Assembly: GCF_009789075.1 (NCBI RefSeq)
Contig: NZ_WNXQ01000001.1
Location: forward strand, 248,001 to 312,000
DNA length: 64,000 nucleotides
Origin: Pseudooceanicola pacificus
Lineage (GTDB): Bacteria > Pseudomonadota > Alphaproteobacteria > Rhodobacterales > Rhodobacteraceae
Direction of reading: 5' to 3'
The notes under the pieces were generated by a model. The model made no database searches. It was not told the origin of the DNA and worked only from the letters and a program-made list of their open reading frames with translations. Positions 17,774 to 26,349 of this stretch are shown here, one piece after another. A program made the position numbers and the translations under genes. Position 1 is the stretch's first letter; the number at the start of each line of letters is the position of its first letter.

Positions 17774-18885
17774 GCTGCTGTCTCCCTCTGCCGCCCGGCG
17801 CGATCCAGCGCGGCATCGCCCTCGCGCACCAGGGTTGCGACGACCTCGGCCACCGGGCGGAGGCGGTCGAACCATCCGATCCCCTGCCCCGCCCCGTAAT
17901 GCTGCAGCGGGCGGATGTCGTGTTCGATGATCGCCCCCAGGATGTCACCGACCAGCACATCGTGCAGCGGGTGGCTCAACGGCTTGGGCGCGCCGGGCGC
18001 GGCCCATTCGTCGGACCAGGCGGATCGGGTCTGGCGGAAGGGCTTGCCGCTTTCCGCCCGGCTGATCACGGTGTCGGTGGTCTGCGCATGCAGCAGCGCC
18101 TCCAGCTCGCCGGGCGACAGATGCGGGGCATATTCCTCGGTCATCAGAAAGGCGGTGCCGATCCAGACGCCCTGCGCGCCCAGCGTCAGGGCCGCCGCGA
18201 TGTGCCGCCCGGTGGCGACGCCGCCCGCCGCCAGCACCGGCACGTCTCCGGCCAGGTCGACAATGCGCGGCACCAGCGAAAAGGTCCCGACCTCGCCGGT
18301 ATGTCCGCCCGCGTCGTAGCCCTGGGCCACCAGCATGTCGACACCGGCCTCCAGCGCGCGGGCCGCGTGTTTCTCCTGCCCGACCAGCGCGACGGTCGTC
18401 TTGCCCTTCGCCTTCATCGCCGCGACCACCTCGGGCGGGCAGCCGATGCCGAGGGCGACCATGTTCACATCCGAGGCCGCAACCGCCGCGATCTGGGCGT
18501 CCTGGATTTCCTCGGACCGGATGAACCTGGTGCGCATGCCGGGTTGCGAGGGGGCCGGCACCGCATATCTTGCGCCGATCCCGGCCACGAACGAACGGTG
18601 CTGGTCGGGCACCATCGCCTCAAGCTCGGCCCGGTCGTTGCGTTCCGGCACCTTGTTGGGAATCACCAGATCCAGGCCGAAGGGGCGATCCCCCACCGCG
18701 GCGCGAATCTGCGCCACCTCGTCCGTGATCTCGCCGGCCAGCCGCCGCGTCGCGCCGTAGACCCCGTATCCCCCGGCATTGCTGACAGCGGCGACAACCT
18801 CGACCGCGTGGCTGAATCCGAAAATCGGCACCTCGATACCGAAGCGCTCGCAAAGCTCTGTCTTCACGGGGGTCTCCTCCGTCAT
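17770..18885 (-). CDS. Nitronate monooxygenase-like FMN protein
   Basis: A 371-residue TIM-barrel flavoprotein of the NMO/2-nitropropane dioxygenase family. Motifs include AAVSNAGGYGVYGATR near the start, QGYDAGGHTGEVGT (the GGHTG loop holding the usual catalytic His), and VLAAGGVATGRHIAAALTLG followed by GVWIGTAF for FMN phosphate binding. Family members oxidise nitronates, but many relatives in acyl-CoA operons have unknown substrates. It is the first gene of the minus-strand operon, divergent from the TetR gene. Confidence 0.85.
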   Translation of the reverse strand: MTEETPVKTELCERFGIEVPIFGFSHAVEVVAAVSNAGGYGVYGATRRLAGEITDEVAQIRAAVGDRPFGLDLVIPNKVPERNDRAELEAMVPDQHRSFVAGIGARYAVPAPSQPGMRTRFIRSEEIQDAQIAAVAASDVNMVALGIGCPPEVVAAMKAKGKTTVALVGQEKHAARALEAGVDMLVAQGYDAGGHTGEVGTFSLVPRIVDLAGDVPVLAAGGVATGRHIAAALTLGAQGVWIGTAFLMTEEYAPHLSPGELEALLHAQTTDTVISRAESGKPFRQTRSAWSDEWAAPGAPKPLSHPLHDVLVGDILGAIIEHDIRPLQHYGAGQGIGWFDRLRPVAEVVATLVREGDAALDRAGRQRETAA

Positions 18886-18975
18886 ACTGTTCCGCGAAGG
18901 CGCGCCGATGCGGGTGCGACCTCGCTATTTCGCCGCGCCGCGGCTATCCTCCCGGTCAGATCGGCAAAGAAACTT

Positions 18976-19002
18976 CTCGCATGATCTAATCGACTCGCAT
19001 TA
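18976..19002. promoter_or_regulatory. Direct repeats in the tetR / NMO divergent region
   Basis: CTCGCAT occurs at 18976-18982 and again at 18994-19000 (18-bp period). The second copy is part of GACTCGCATTA (18992-19002), which matches GACTTGCATTA in front of the TRAP gene at 19768. A shared element in both control regions around a TetR gene is a reasonable candidate operator. Confidence 0.4.
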
Positions 19003-19048
19003 TTTTTCCGAAGCGGAAAAGAATCAACCACCGATTTGAGAGGCTCCC

Positions 19049-19765
19049 GTGGACGCCGCAAATGAACTCAGCGAAACCAAGATGGGCCTGCTCCTCGCAG
19101 CCGAGCGCCTGTTCGCGACCCAGGGGATCGCGGCGACAACGATTCGGCAGATCAACACCGAGGCCGGGCAAAAGAACAGCTCGGCGATCCACTACCACTT
19201 CGGATCCCGCGATGCGATTCTCGACGCGATCGTGGCGCTGAGGGTCACCCCCGCCAACCAAGAGCGCGCCAAGCTGCTGGAAGATGCGCGCAGAGAGGCC
19301 GGGGACAAGCCCCTGACGACCGACCGGATCGTGCACCTGCTGATGGATCCCGGCATAAACCGGCTGATGCACACGCAGGGCCCTCATTTCTCACAACGTT
19401 TCATCCTTCAGCTGCGGATGAATTTCGACACCTGGCGGCGCTACGAGAGGGAACACCTGGCCTGGACGCTGGACGATCTGCAGTTCGAACTGCGCCGCGC
19501 CCGGCCCTATGTGCCGGTGCAGGTGCTGCGCAGCCGCTTTCGCAGCGCGATAAATTTCTCAATGTTTTCCATGGCCGAGATCGAAGTGGCCGAGAACCGG
19601 CTGGGCGACCGTTTCAGCCGGGACGAGGCGGAATTCCGGATCGAAGAGCTGATCTCGAGCCTGATCGCGATCATCGACGCCCCGATCACGCCGGGCACCG
19701 CCGCCTCGCTGGAAAAAGTCATGTCGTCGGGCAAGGGCGCCCCGCCAGGATTTCTCACAGAATAA
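19049..19765 (+). CDS. TetR/AcrR-family regulator
   Basis: A 238-residue regulator with an N-terminal TetR helix-turn-helix (LLLAAERLFATQGIAATTIR followed by SSAIHYHFGSRDAILDAIV). The start is GTG at 19049 with AGAGG upstream. The ligand-binding C-terminal half is not assignable. Its position between a minus-strand acyl-CoA operon and a plus-strand TRAP importer operon suggests that it controls both, probably in response to an acyl-CoA or acid from the imported substrate. A shared motif, GACTYGCATTA, occurs on both sides of the gene. Confidence 0.88.
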   Translation: MDAANELSETKMGLLLAAERLFATQGIAATTIRQINTEAGQKNSSAIHYHFGSRDAILDAIVALRVTPANQERAKLLEDARREAGDKPLTTDRIVHLLMDPGINRLMHTQGPHFSQRFILQLRMNFDTWRRYEREHLAWTLDDLQFELRRARPYVPVQVLRSRFRSAINFSMFSMAEIEVAENRLGDRFSRDEAEFRIEELISSLIAIIDAPITPGTAASLEKVMSSGKGAPPGFLTE

Positions 19766-19767
19766 TT

Positions 19768-19796
19768 GACTTGCATTAAATCTTGTGATGACTTGC
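19768..19796 (+). promoter_or_regulatory. Direct GACTTGC repeats before the TRAP operon
   Basis: GACTTGC occurs at 19768-19774 and 19790-19796, start to start 22 bp (about two helical turns). The first copy continues as GACTTGCATTA, the motif also found upstream of tetR. It lies 42-70 bases before the TRAP gene start, a normal operator position. Confidence 0.4.
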
Positions 19797-19837
19797 CGTT
19801 GGGACCGGAGAGGAGACCGGCCTGACGGAGGAAATCA

Positions 19838-21721
19838 ATGTCACTTACGCTATCGCGCAAGATCGCTCTGGCGCTTGGCCTCCTGCTATCCCTGCAGGCG
19901 ATCTACACGGCCTATTTCGGCATGTTCGAACCCGGCCTGCACCGGACGCTGGCCTTTGGCGCCTGCATCCTGACGGCGGTCCTGTTCCGGCCGCTCGCCG
20001 CACGGCTGTCCAATCCGACGCCGCTCAAGACCGCCCTGGCCTGGCTGGTCGACGTCGTCCTCCTCGTCATCATATTTGCAGCGCTGCAGCGCTTCATCGC
20101 CACCGCCGACGCGATGGAGAACATGCTGATCAGCTATTCCGCGCTGGACCAGTGGCTGGCGCTGCTCGCGCTGTTTGCCTGCGTGGAACTCACCCGGCGT
20201 GAATTCGGCATGGGGCTGACCGTCGTCGCAGGCGGTGTCCTGGCTTACTGCCTCTGGGGCCAGCACCTGCCGGGGCTGTTCCGTCACGCGGGCTTTACCC
20301 TCGACCAGATCGTGCAGGGCACCTGGTACGGTTATGCCGGGGTCTTCGGCATGCCCGTTTCGGTCGTGATCGAGCTGCTGTTCATCTACATCGTCTTCGG
20401 CATGGTGCTGGAGGCCACCGGCGCCGGGCGCGCCCTGATCCGCATCGCGGTGCGCGTCACCGGGCGCGTTTCCGGCGGCCCCGCCCATGCGGCCATCGTC
20501 GCCTCGACGCTCTTCGGTTCGATGTCGGGCTCGGTCACCGCCAATGTCGCGGGGACCGGGACCTTCACCATCCCGATGATGAAGCAGAAGGGCTTTCGCC
20601 CCGAATTCGCCGGCGCGGTCGAGGCCGCCGCCTCTACCGCGGGGCAGTTCATCCCGCCGGTGATGGGCGCCGTGGCCTTCATGCTCGCGCAGCTGACCAG
20701 CACGCCCTACCTGCTGGTCTGCGTCGCGGCCATCGTGCCCGCCGCCGCCTATGTCATCGCCCTCTTCACGGCCGTCTGGCTGGAGGCGCGCCGCAGCGGC
20801 ATCGGCTCTACCGCGCCCGAGGACATGCCCGTGCTGACGCGGCGCGACGCTGTCGACAGCCTGATGTTCGTGATCCCGATCCTTATGGTGATCGGCATCC
20901 TGTTGATGGGCCGCTCGCCCGCAATGGCCGGGTTCGGCGCCACCATCGCCGCGCTGGTCCTGGGCTTTCTGAACCCCGAGATCCGCAAGAACCCCCGCCT
21001 GCTGGCCGAAGCGCTGGCCAAGGGCGGCATCTCGGGTGCGCGGATCATGATCGCCGTGGGGGCCATCGGCATCGTCGTCGCGGGAATGAACCTGACCGGG
21101 CTGGGCCTGAACTTTGCCCAGTCCGTCGGCGCGCTCGGCTCGCATAACCTGTTCCTGTCGCTGATCCTGACGGCGCTTGCCTGCCTTGCCCTCGGCATGG
21201 GGATGCCGACCCTGCCGGCCTATCTGATCATCGTGCTGGTGATGGGCCCGGCGCTGTCGGCCATGGGCGCGCCCCGGATCGCGGTGCATATGTTCGTGCT
21301 CTACTTCGCCGTGCTGTCGGCGATCACACCGCCGGTCGCCCTGGCCGCCTTTGCCGCGGCCCCAATCGCCGATGCGAATCCGATGAAGGTGGGCATCGTC
21401 GCCATGCGGCTGACCATCGTCGGCTTCATCGTGCCGTTCCTGTTCGTGCTGAACCCCTCGCTCCTGCTGATCCACAACTTCGATGCGGGCGATTTCACCA
21501 TCGGGATCCTGCGCATCGCCTGCATCATATGGGCCCTGTCGGCGGCGCTGGCGGGATACGGCGCGGCGCGTCTGTCGCCGGTCTGGCGCGGGGCGTACCT
21601 GTTTGCCGCCGCGCTCTGCCTCGCACGGGGGAGCGACATCGACTTCATCGGCTTCGCGCTGGTGGCCGGGCTTCTCGTCGCCGAACTGCTGCGCGCCCGT
21701 GCCCAGCCCAGAACCGCCTGA
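19838..21721 (+). CDS. TRAP transporter fused permease (TAXI type)
   Basis: A 627-residue inner-membrane permease that fuses the small (DctQ-like) and large (DctM-like) TRAP subunits, typical of TAXI systems. It is hydrophobic throughout. The large domain contains SGSVTANVAGTGTFTIPMMK and EAAASTAGQFIPPVMGAVAF, the conserved DctM/TAXI fused permease segments. It uses an ion gradient to import a carboxylic acid delivered by the periplasmic binding protein encoded at 23013. GGAGGA precedes the ATG. The following DUF1254 gene begins 8 bases later. Confidence 0.94.
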   Translation: MSLTLSRKIALALGLLLSLQAIYTAYFGMFEPGLHRTLAFGACILTAVLFRPLAARLSNPTPLKTALAWLVDVVLLVIIFAALQRFIATADAMENMLISYSALDQWLALLALFACVELTRREFGMGLTVVAGGVLAYCLWGQHLPGLFRHAGFTLDQIVQGTWYGYAGVFGMPVSVVIELLFIYIVFGMVLEATGAGRALIRIAVRVTGRVSGGPAHAAIVASTLFGSMSGSVTANVAGTGTFTIPMMKQKGFRPEFAGAVEAAASTAGQFIPPVMGAVAFMLAQLTSTPYLLVCVAAIVPAAAYVIALFTAVWLEARRSGIGSTAPEDMPVLTRRDAVDSLMFVIPILMVIGILLMGRSPAMAGFGATIAALVLGFLNPEIRKNPRLLAEALAKGGISGARIMIAVGAIGIVVAGMNLTGLGLNFAQSVGALGSHNLFLSLILTALACLALGMGMPTLPAYLIIVLVMGPALSAMGAPRIAVHMFVLYFAVLSAITPPVALAAFAAAPIADANPMKVGIVAMRLTIVGFIVPFLFVLNPSLLLIHNFDAGDFTIGILRIACIIWALSAALAGYGAARLSPVWRGAYLFAAALCLARGSDIDFIGFALVAGLLVAELLRARAQPRTA

Positions 21722-21729
21722 GAGAGACC

Positions 21730-23016
21730 ATGCCCGAAGACATGACCACGCTCGACCTGCGCAGCATCGCAAGGGAGGCCTATATCTACACCCTTCCGCT
21801 GGTGGCGATGGAAAGCTTTCGCCGCCGCCGGATGGCCCTGGGGCCGATGAACGACATGATGCATGCGCGCAAGCTGCTGCATTTCAAGTCGCGCCTCATC
21901 ACGGCGCCGAACAACGACACGCTCTATTCCAACGCCTGGCTGGACCTTCGCCGCGGGCCAGCCGTGGTCAGCCTGCCCGAAACCGGCGAGCGCTACTTCT
22001 CGCTCGCCGTGATGGACATGTGGACGGACAACCTGGCGATCCTGGGCACGCGCACCACCGGCAGCTCTGGCGGGCGCTTCACCATCATCGGCCCCGATGC
22101 CCCGACCGAGGGGATCGAGGGGCCCATCGTGCGCTCGACCACCCCGATCTGCTGGATCCTCGCCCGCATCCTGGTGAGCGGCCCCGAAGACCTGGCCGCC
22201 GCCCGCAAGGTGCAGGACGCGCTGACCCTGGACATGCCGCCACCGCCCAATGACCTGGGCGGCGATCCGGCAGGGGGGACCCGCAGCGCGCCGTGGCAGG
22301 ACTACTTTGCCCAGGCCGCCGACCTGCTGGCCCTGCACCGCCCGCCTGCGACCGATACGGGCCTGCTGTCCCGGATCGCGCCCCTGGGGCTTGTCCACGG
22401 GTTCGACCCCTCCCACTTTTCCCCCCGCGAGGCCGAAGAGATCGCAGCCGGCGTGGCCGAGGCGCGCCGCTCGATCGAGGGCGGGATGATCATGTCGGAG
22501 GGCGACGGCTGGCTGCAACCCAAGACGGGCCTGGGTTTTTACAACCAGGATTACCAGTTCCGCGCCAGCGTCGCCGTCGGCGGCCTTGGCGCGCTGACGC
22601 TGGAAGAGGCGACCTATTTCCCCGCCTATTCCTTTGGCGGCACCGCGCTGGACGGGCGGCGGCCGATGCGCTGGCACATCCCGGCGGACCGCCCGATCCC
22701 GGTGAACGGGTTCTGGTCGCTGTCGATGTACGAGCCGACAGAGGATGGAGAGCTGTACTTCATCGACAACCCGCTGTCCCGCTACGCCATCGGCGACCGC
22801 ACGCCGGGCCTGCAGCGGAATGCAGACGGATCACTGGACATCTGGATAGGCCACGATAGCCCGGGCCCGGACCGCGAGAGCAACTGGCTCCCCGCGCCGG
22901 CTGGCCGCTACACGCTGTTGCTGCGCGCCTATCTCGCGAAATCGGAGTTGCTGGAAAAGCGATACGCGATCCCGGAACCGCAACCCGCAACATTGGAGGA
23001 GGAGACCCCCAAATGA
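21730..23016 (+). CDS. DUF1254/DUF1214 protein
   Basis: A 428-residue protein with an N-terminal DUF1254 domain (AREAYIYTLPLVAMESFRRR; LITAPNNDTLYSNAWLDL) and a C-terminal DUF1214 domain (NGFWSLSMYEPTEDGELYF; LPAPAGRYTLLLRAYLAK). The biochemical function of these families is not established. Many DUF1254 proteins carry a signal peptide; this one does not from the chosen ATG at 21730, so it is probably cytoplasmic. It is tightly coupled to the permease upstream and overlaps the TAXI binding-protein gene by four bases, so it likely acts on the imported compound. Confidence 0.87.
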   Translation: MPEDMTTLDLRSIAREAYIYTLPLVAMESFRRRRMALGPMNDMMHARKLLHFKSRLITAPNNDTLYSNAWLDLRRGPAVVSLPETGERYFSLAVMDMWTDNLAILGTRTTGSSGGRFTIIGPDAPTEGIEGPIVRSTTPICWILARILVSGPEDLAAARKVQDALTLDMPPPPNDLGGDPAGGTRSAPWQDYFAQAADLLALHRPPATDTGLLSRIAPLGLVHGFDPSHFSPREAEEIAAGVAEARRSIEGGMIMSEGDGWLQPKTGLGFYNQDYQFRASVAVGGLGALTLEEATYFPAYSFGGTALDGRRPMRWHIPADRPIPVNGFWSLSMYEPTEDGELYFIDNPLSRYAIGDRTPGLQRNADGSLDIWIGHDSPGPDRESNWLPAPAGRYTLLLRAYLAKSELLEKRYAIPEPQPATLEEETPK

Positions 23017-24044
23017 CCAAGATCACCCGCCGCACGGCCATGGGCAGCATGGCCGCCTTCGGCCTCGCCTCGACAGCGATGCCGGCCTGGGCCCTGCAGG
23101 AAAACCTGCGCGTGCACACCTCGGCGCCCGGCAGTTCCTCGTTCACCTTCACCACGGCGATGCAGACCGTCGTCCAGCGTGAAACGCCGATCCGGATGAA
23201 CGTGACCTCGGGCCAGACGTCCACGCGGTCGACCCTCGACGCGGCCCAGGGCAACGTCGATCTCTTCATCTCGTCGCCCGCGATCAACTTCTACATGGAA
23301 CAGGGCATCCAGATGTTCAAGGACATGCCCAATGCCCCTGAACTGTTCAAGAACGTCCGCCAGGTCGTGAATTTCCCGCTCGGGCCGTACCACATCCTGA
23401 CCTATGCGGATTCCGGTATCGAGACGCTGGAGGACTGCCGCGGGCGCCGCATCTTCATCGGCCCCCCGGGCGGTGCCGCGACAACCGTGGGCCTGGCCAT
23501 CATGGAAAGCGCCACGGGCATGAAACCCGGCGATTACGAGCAGGCCAAGCTTGACTGGTCTTCGGGGCAGCAGGCGTTCCAGGACCGGCAGGTCGACATG
23601 GCGATCATCCCGACGGAGCTGCCTTCGGCCTCGGTCATGCAATTCGCCCTGCTGGGCAAGATCAGGCTGATCTCGATCCCCGACGAGGCGTTCGAGCGTG
23701 GCCCGCTGAAGACCATGCTGACGATCCCGGGCCGCACGATCACCGAGATCCCGCCGGACATCTACGGCGCCAACCAGATGAACGACGCCCCGATCAAGGC
23801 CGTCGGCAGCTGGGTGGGCATCGGCTCGCGCGTCGGGGTGGATGCCGACACGATCTACGCGGTGACCAAGGCGATGTTCGACGGTCTTGACGACATGCAC
23901 GCGGCGGCCGACTGGATGAACTTCTTCACGCCGGAAACCGCCCTGCTCCAGCTCAACGCGCCGGTGCATGCCGGGGCCTACCGCTGGTACAAGGAAAACG
24001 GCATCCCGGTGCCCGAGGCCTATATCCCGCCGGAGGCCATGTGA
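23013..24044 (+). CDS. TAXI-family TRAP substrate-binding protein
   Basis: A 343-residue periplasmic solute-binding protein. It opens with ITRRTAMGSMAAFGLASTA and a cleavage region near PAWALQE, a signal peptide with a twin-arginine that could be Tat-dependent. The mature part has TAXI-like features (TSGQTSTRSTLDAAQGNVDL; RRIFIGPPGGAATTVGLAIM). It should capture the substrate for the fused permease. Overlaps on both sides (ATGA with DUF1254, TGATG with the synthetase) place it in one operon. Confidence 0.9.
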   Translation: MTKITRRTAMGSMAAFGLASTAMPAWALQENLRVHTSAPGSSSFTFTTAMQTVVQRETPIRMNVTSGQTSTRSTLDAAQGNVDLFISSPAINFYMEQGIQMFKDMPNAPELFKNVRQVVNFPLGPYHILTYADSGIETLEDCRGRRIFIGPPGGAATTVGLAIMESATGMKPGDYEQAKLDWSSGQQAFQDRQVDMAIIPTELPSASVMQFALLGKIRLISIPDEAFERGPLKTMLTIPGRTITEIPPDIYGANQMNDAPIKAVGSWVGIGSRVGVDADTIYAVTKAMFDGLDDMHAAADWMNFFTPETALLQLNAPVHAGAYRWYKENGIPVPEAYIPPEAM

Positions 24045-26131
24045 TGCGTGACGAGGCAACACCGCGGTCCGATCTCGATGCCGTGTTCCGGCCCCGGTCG
24101 GTCGCGGTGATCGGGGCGTCGGACACCGAAACCAAGATCGGTGGCACGCCGCTCTACTACCTCAGGTCCCGCGGCTATGCGGGGCAGATCTACCCGATCA
24201 ACCCGAAAGCCCCTGAGATTCAGGGGCTTCCGGCCTATCCCAACATCAAGGACGCCCCCGGCCCGGTGGATCTGGCGATCATCGCCGTTCCGGCCAGCCT
24301 TGCGGTCCAGGCGTTGCAGGACTGCGCCGATGCCGGGGTGAAGGGCGTTGTCATGTTCTCGTCGGGCTTTGCCGAGGTGGGCGAGGACGGCAGTGCGCAA
24401 CAGGCCCGCATGACCGAGATCGCACGGCAATCCGGCCTGCGCCTGATGGGGCCGAACTGCCTGGGCTTCATGAATATCGAAGACAAGCTCTTTGCCACTT
24501 TCGCGCCGGTGGTGAACATGGGTGTCGCGCCCAAGGGCCGGATCGGGCTGGTCAGCCAGTCGGGCGCCTTTGGCGGCTTTGCCTTTTCGGTGGCGCGCGA
24601 GCGCGGCATCGGGCTGAGCTACTGGATCACCACCGGGAACGAGGCCGACCTCGGGTTTTCGGAAAGCGTGGAATGGCTTGCCTCGGACCCCGGGACCGAC
24701 GTGATCGTCGGCTACATGGAGGGCTGCCGCGACGGCGACACGCTGCGCCGGGCGCTTGCCGCCTGCCGCGCGGCGAAGAAGCCGCTGATTGTCTGCAAGG
24801 TCGGCAAGACCGAGGCAGGCGCCAAGGCCGCCGCCTCTCACACCGCCGCGCTGGCCGGTGAGGATGCGGTGTTCGACGGCATCTTCCGCCAGTACAACGT
24901 CTACCGCGCCAGCAGTATCGAGGAATGCCTCGACGTGGCCTATGCCGCCTCCATCGCCGGGCTGCCCAAGGGGCCCCGCATCGGGCTCTACACTGTATCC
25001 GGCGGCGCTGGCGTGCTGATGGCCGACATGGCCGAGGCCTGCGGGCTGGTCGTGCCGGAACTGACCCGCGCGACACAGGACAAGGTGCTGGAGCTTGTGC
25101 CCTTCGCCGGGACGCGCAACCCGCTCGACATCACCGGGCAGGTGACGCAGGTCCCCGGCGCGGTGCGGAAATCGCTGGGGTACATGGCGCAGGACGGCAC
25201 CTGCGACACGGTGGTCAGCTTCATCTCGGCCTCGGGGCTGGCGCCCGGCGGGATGCAGTCGGCCCAGGACATCGCCGAGGTGCGGACCGAGGTTCCGGAT
25301 GTGCTGCAGGTCGTGTCGACCCTGCCCAGCCCGGCCTTCCGCGAGCTGGTCGAGGCAGCGGGCGTTCCGGTGTTCGAGGATCCGAACCGCGCCGTGAACG
25401 CGGTCGCCGCGCTGGCCCGGATCGCCAGGGGCTTTGCCCGGACCGGCAGCGACAGCGCCACCGCCGGGTCCCCGCTGACAGTGCCCGCCAACTGCACGGA
25501 ACCCGCGGCCCTTGCCGCCCTGGGCGAACACGGCTTGCCGGTTGTCGCGTTCCGCCATGTGCAGACGGCGGCCGAGGCCGGACAGGCGGCATCGGAATTC
25601 GGCGGCAAGGTGGTGGTCAAGATCGTCTCGCCCGACATCGGCCACAAGTCCGACATCGGCGGGGTCGAGCTGAACCTCTCGGGCCAGGCCGAGGCCGAGG
25701 CGGCGGGCGCCCGGATCCTGGCCGCCGCGCGCAAGGCCGCACCTGACGCACGGATCGACGGCCTGATGGTCGCGCCAATGCAAAAGGGCGTCGCCGAATG
25801 CGTGATCGGCGTCCAGCGCGACCCGACCTTCGGCCCGGTGGTGATGTTCGGCCTGGGCGGCGTACATGTCGAGGCGCTGCGCGATGTCGTCTTTCGCGCG
25901 GCCCCCTTCGACGCGGACGAGGCGATGGCGATGATCCACGAGGTCCGCGCCATCCGCCTGCTGACCCACCCGAGGGGCTCTGCCCCCGCCGATCTCGACG
26001 CGCTGGCGGCAGTGCTTGCGCAGGTCAGCCGCATCGCTGCGGCCTCTCCCGACCTGGTGAGCGCCGACATGAACCCGGTGCTGTCGCTGACCGACGGGGC
26101 GGTGATCCTGGACGCGCTGCTGATCGGCTGA
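24044..26131 (+). CDS. NDP-forming acyl-CoA synthetase
   Basis: A 695-residue fused acyl-CoA ligase of the acetate-CoA ligase (ADP-forming) family. The N-terminal CoA-binding domain has FRPRSVAVIGASDTETKIGG and the succinyl-CoA ligase-like part has GLVSQSGAFGGFAFSVARE. The phosphohistidine segment is ASHTAALAGED. The C terminus is an ATP-grasp domain (VVKIVSPDIGHKSDIGGVEL). It would activate the imported acid to its CoA thioester for the dehydrogenases. ATG at 24044 overlaps the previous stop; a GTG just before it is possible. GGAGG lies 7 bases upstream. Confidence 0.9.
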   Translation: MRDEATPRSDLDAVFRPRSVAVIGASDTETKIGGTPLYYLRSRGYAGQIYPINPKAPEIQGLPAYPNIKDAPGPVDLAIIAVPASLAVQALQDCADAGVKGVVMFSSGFAEVGEDGSAQQARMTEIARQSGLRLMGPNCLGFMNIEDKLFATFAPVVNMGVAPKGRIGLVSQSGAFGGFAFSVARERGIGLSYWITTGNEADLGFSESVEWLASDPGTDVIVGYMEGCRDGDTLRRALAACRAAKKPLIVCKVGKTEAGAKAAASHTAALAGEDAVFDGIFRQYNVYRASSIEECLDVAYAASIAGLPKGPRIGLYTVSGGAGVLMADMAEACGLVVPELTRATQDKVLELVPFAGTRNPLDITGQVTQVPGAVRKSLGYMAQDGTCDTVVSFISASGLAPGGMQSAQDIAEVRTEVPDVLQVVSTLPSPAFRELVEAAGVPVFEDPNRAVNAVAALARIARGFARTGSDSATAGSPLTVPANCTEPAALAALGEHGLPVVAFRHVQTAAEAGQAASEFGGKVVVKIVSPDIGHKSDIGGVELNLSGQAEAEAAGARILAAARKAAPDARIDGLMVAPMQKGVAECVIGVQRDPTFGPVVMFGLGGVHVEALRDVVFRAAPFDADEAMAMIHEVRAIRLLTHPRGSAPADLDALAAVLAQVSRIAAASPDLVSADMNPVLSLTDGAVILDALLIG

Positions 26132-26164
26132 ACCTCCGCCAGCGCCTGCGCGACAGGATCGAGA

Positions 26165-26191
26165 GGCCCCGGGACCGACGGTTCCGGGGCC
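26165..26191 (+). terminator. Terminator-like hairpin after the catabolic operon
   Basis: GGCCCCGG (26165-26172) pairs exactly with CCGGGGCC (26184-26191) around an 11-base loop, followed by CTCGTTTCC. It lies 33 bases after the synthetase stop. The 218-base gap before the convergent DUF1217 gene holds nothing else clear. Confidence 0.5.
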
Positions 26192-26349
26192 CTCGTTTCC
26201 GGGTTTCCGCGCATCGGGCGCCGGAGGGGCCGACAGAACCGGCCCTATCGCTCCCGTACAGACTGACAATCGACAACCGTTGCGCCGCGGACGGTGCGCA
26301 AATCCGTGCGTGAACGGCCGCCATGCCCGATCTTGCAGGGCAGGTATGG

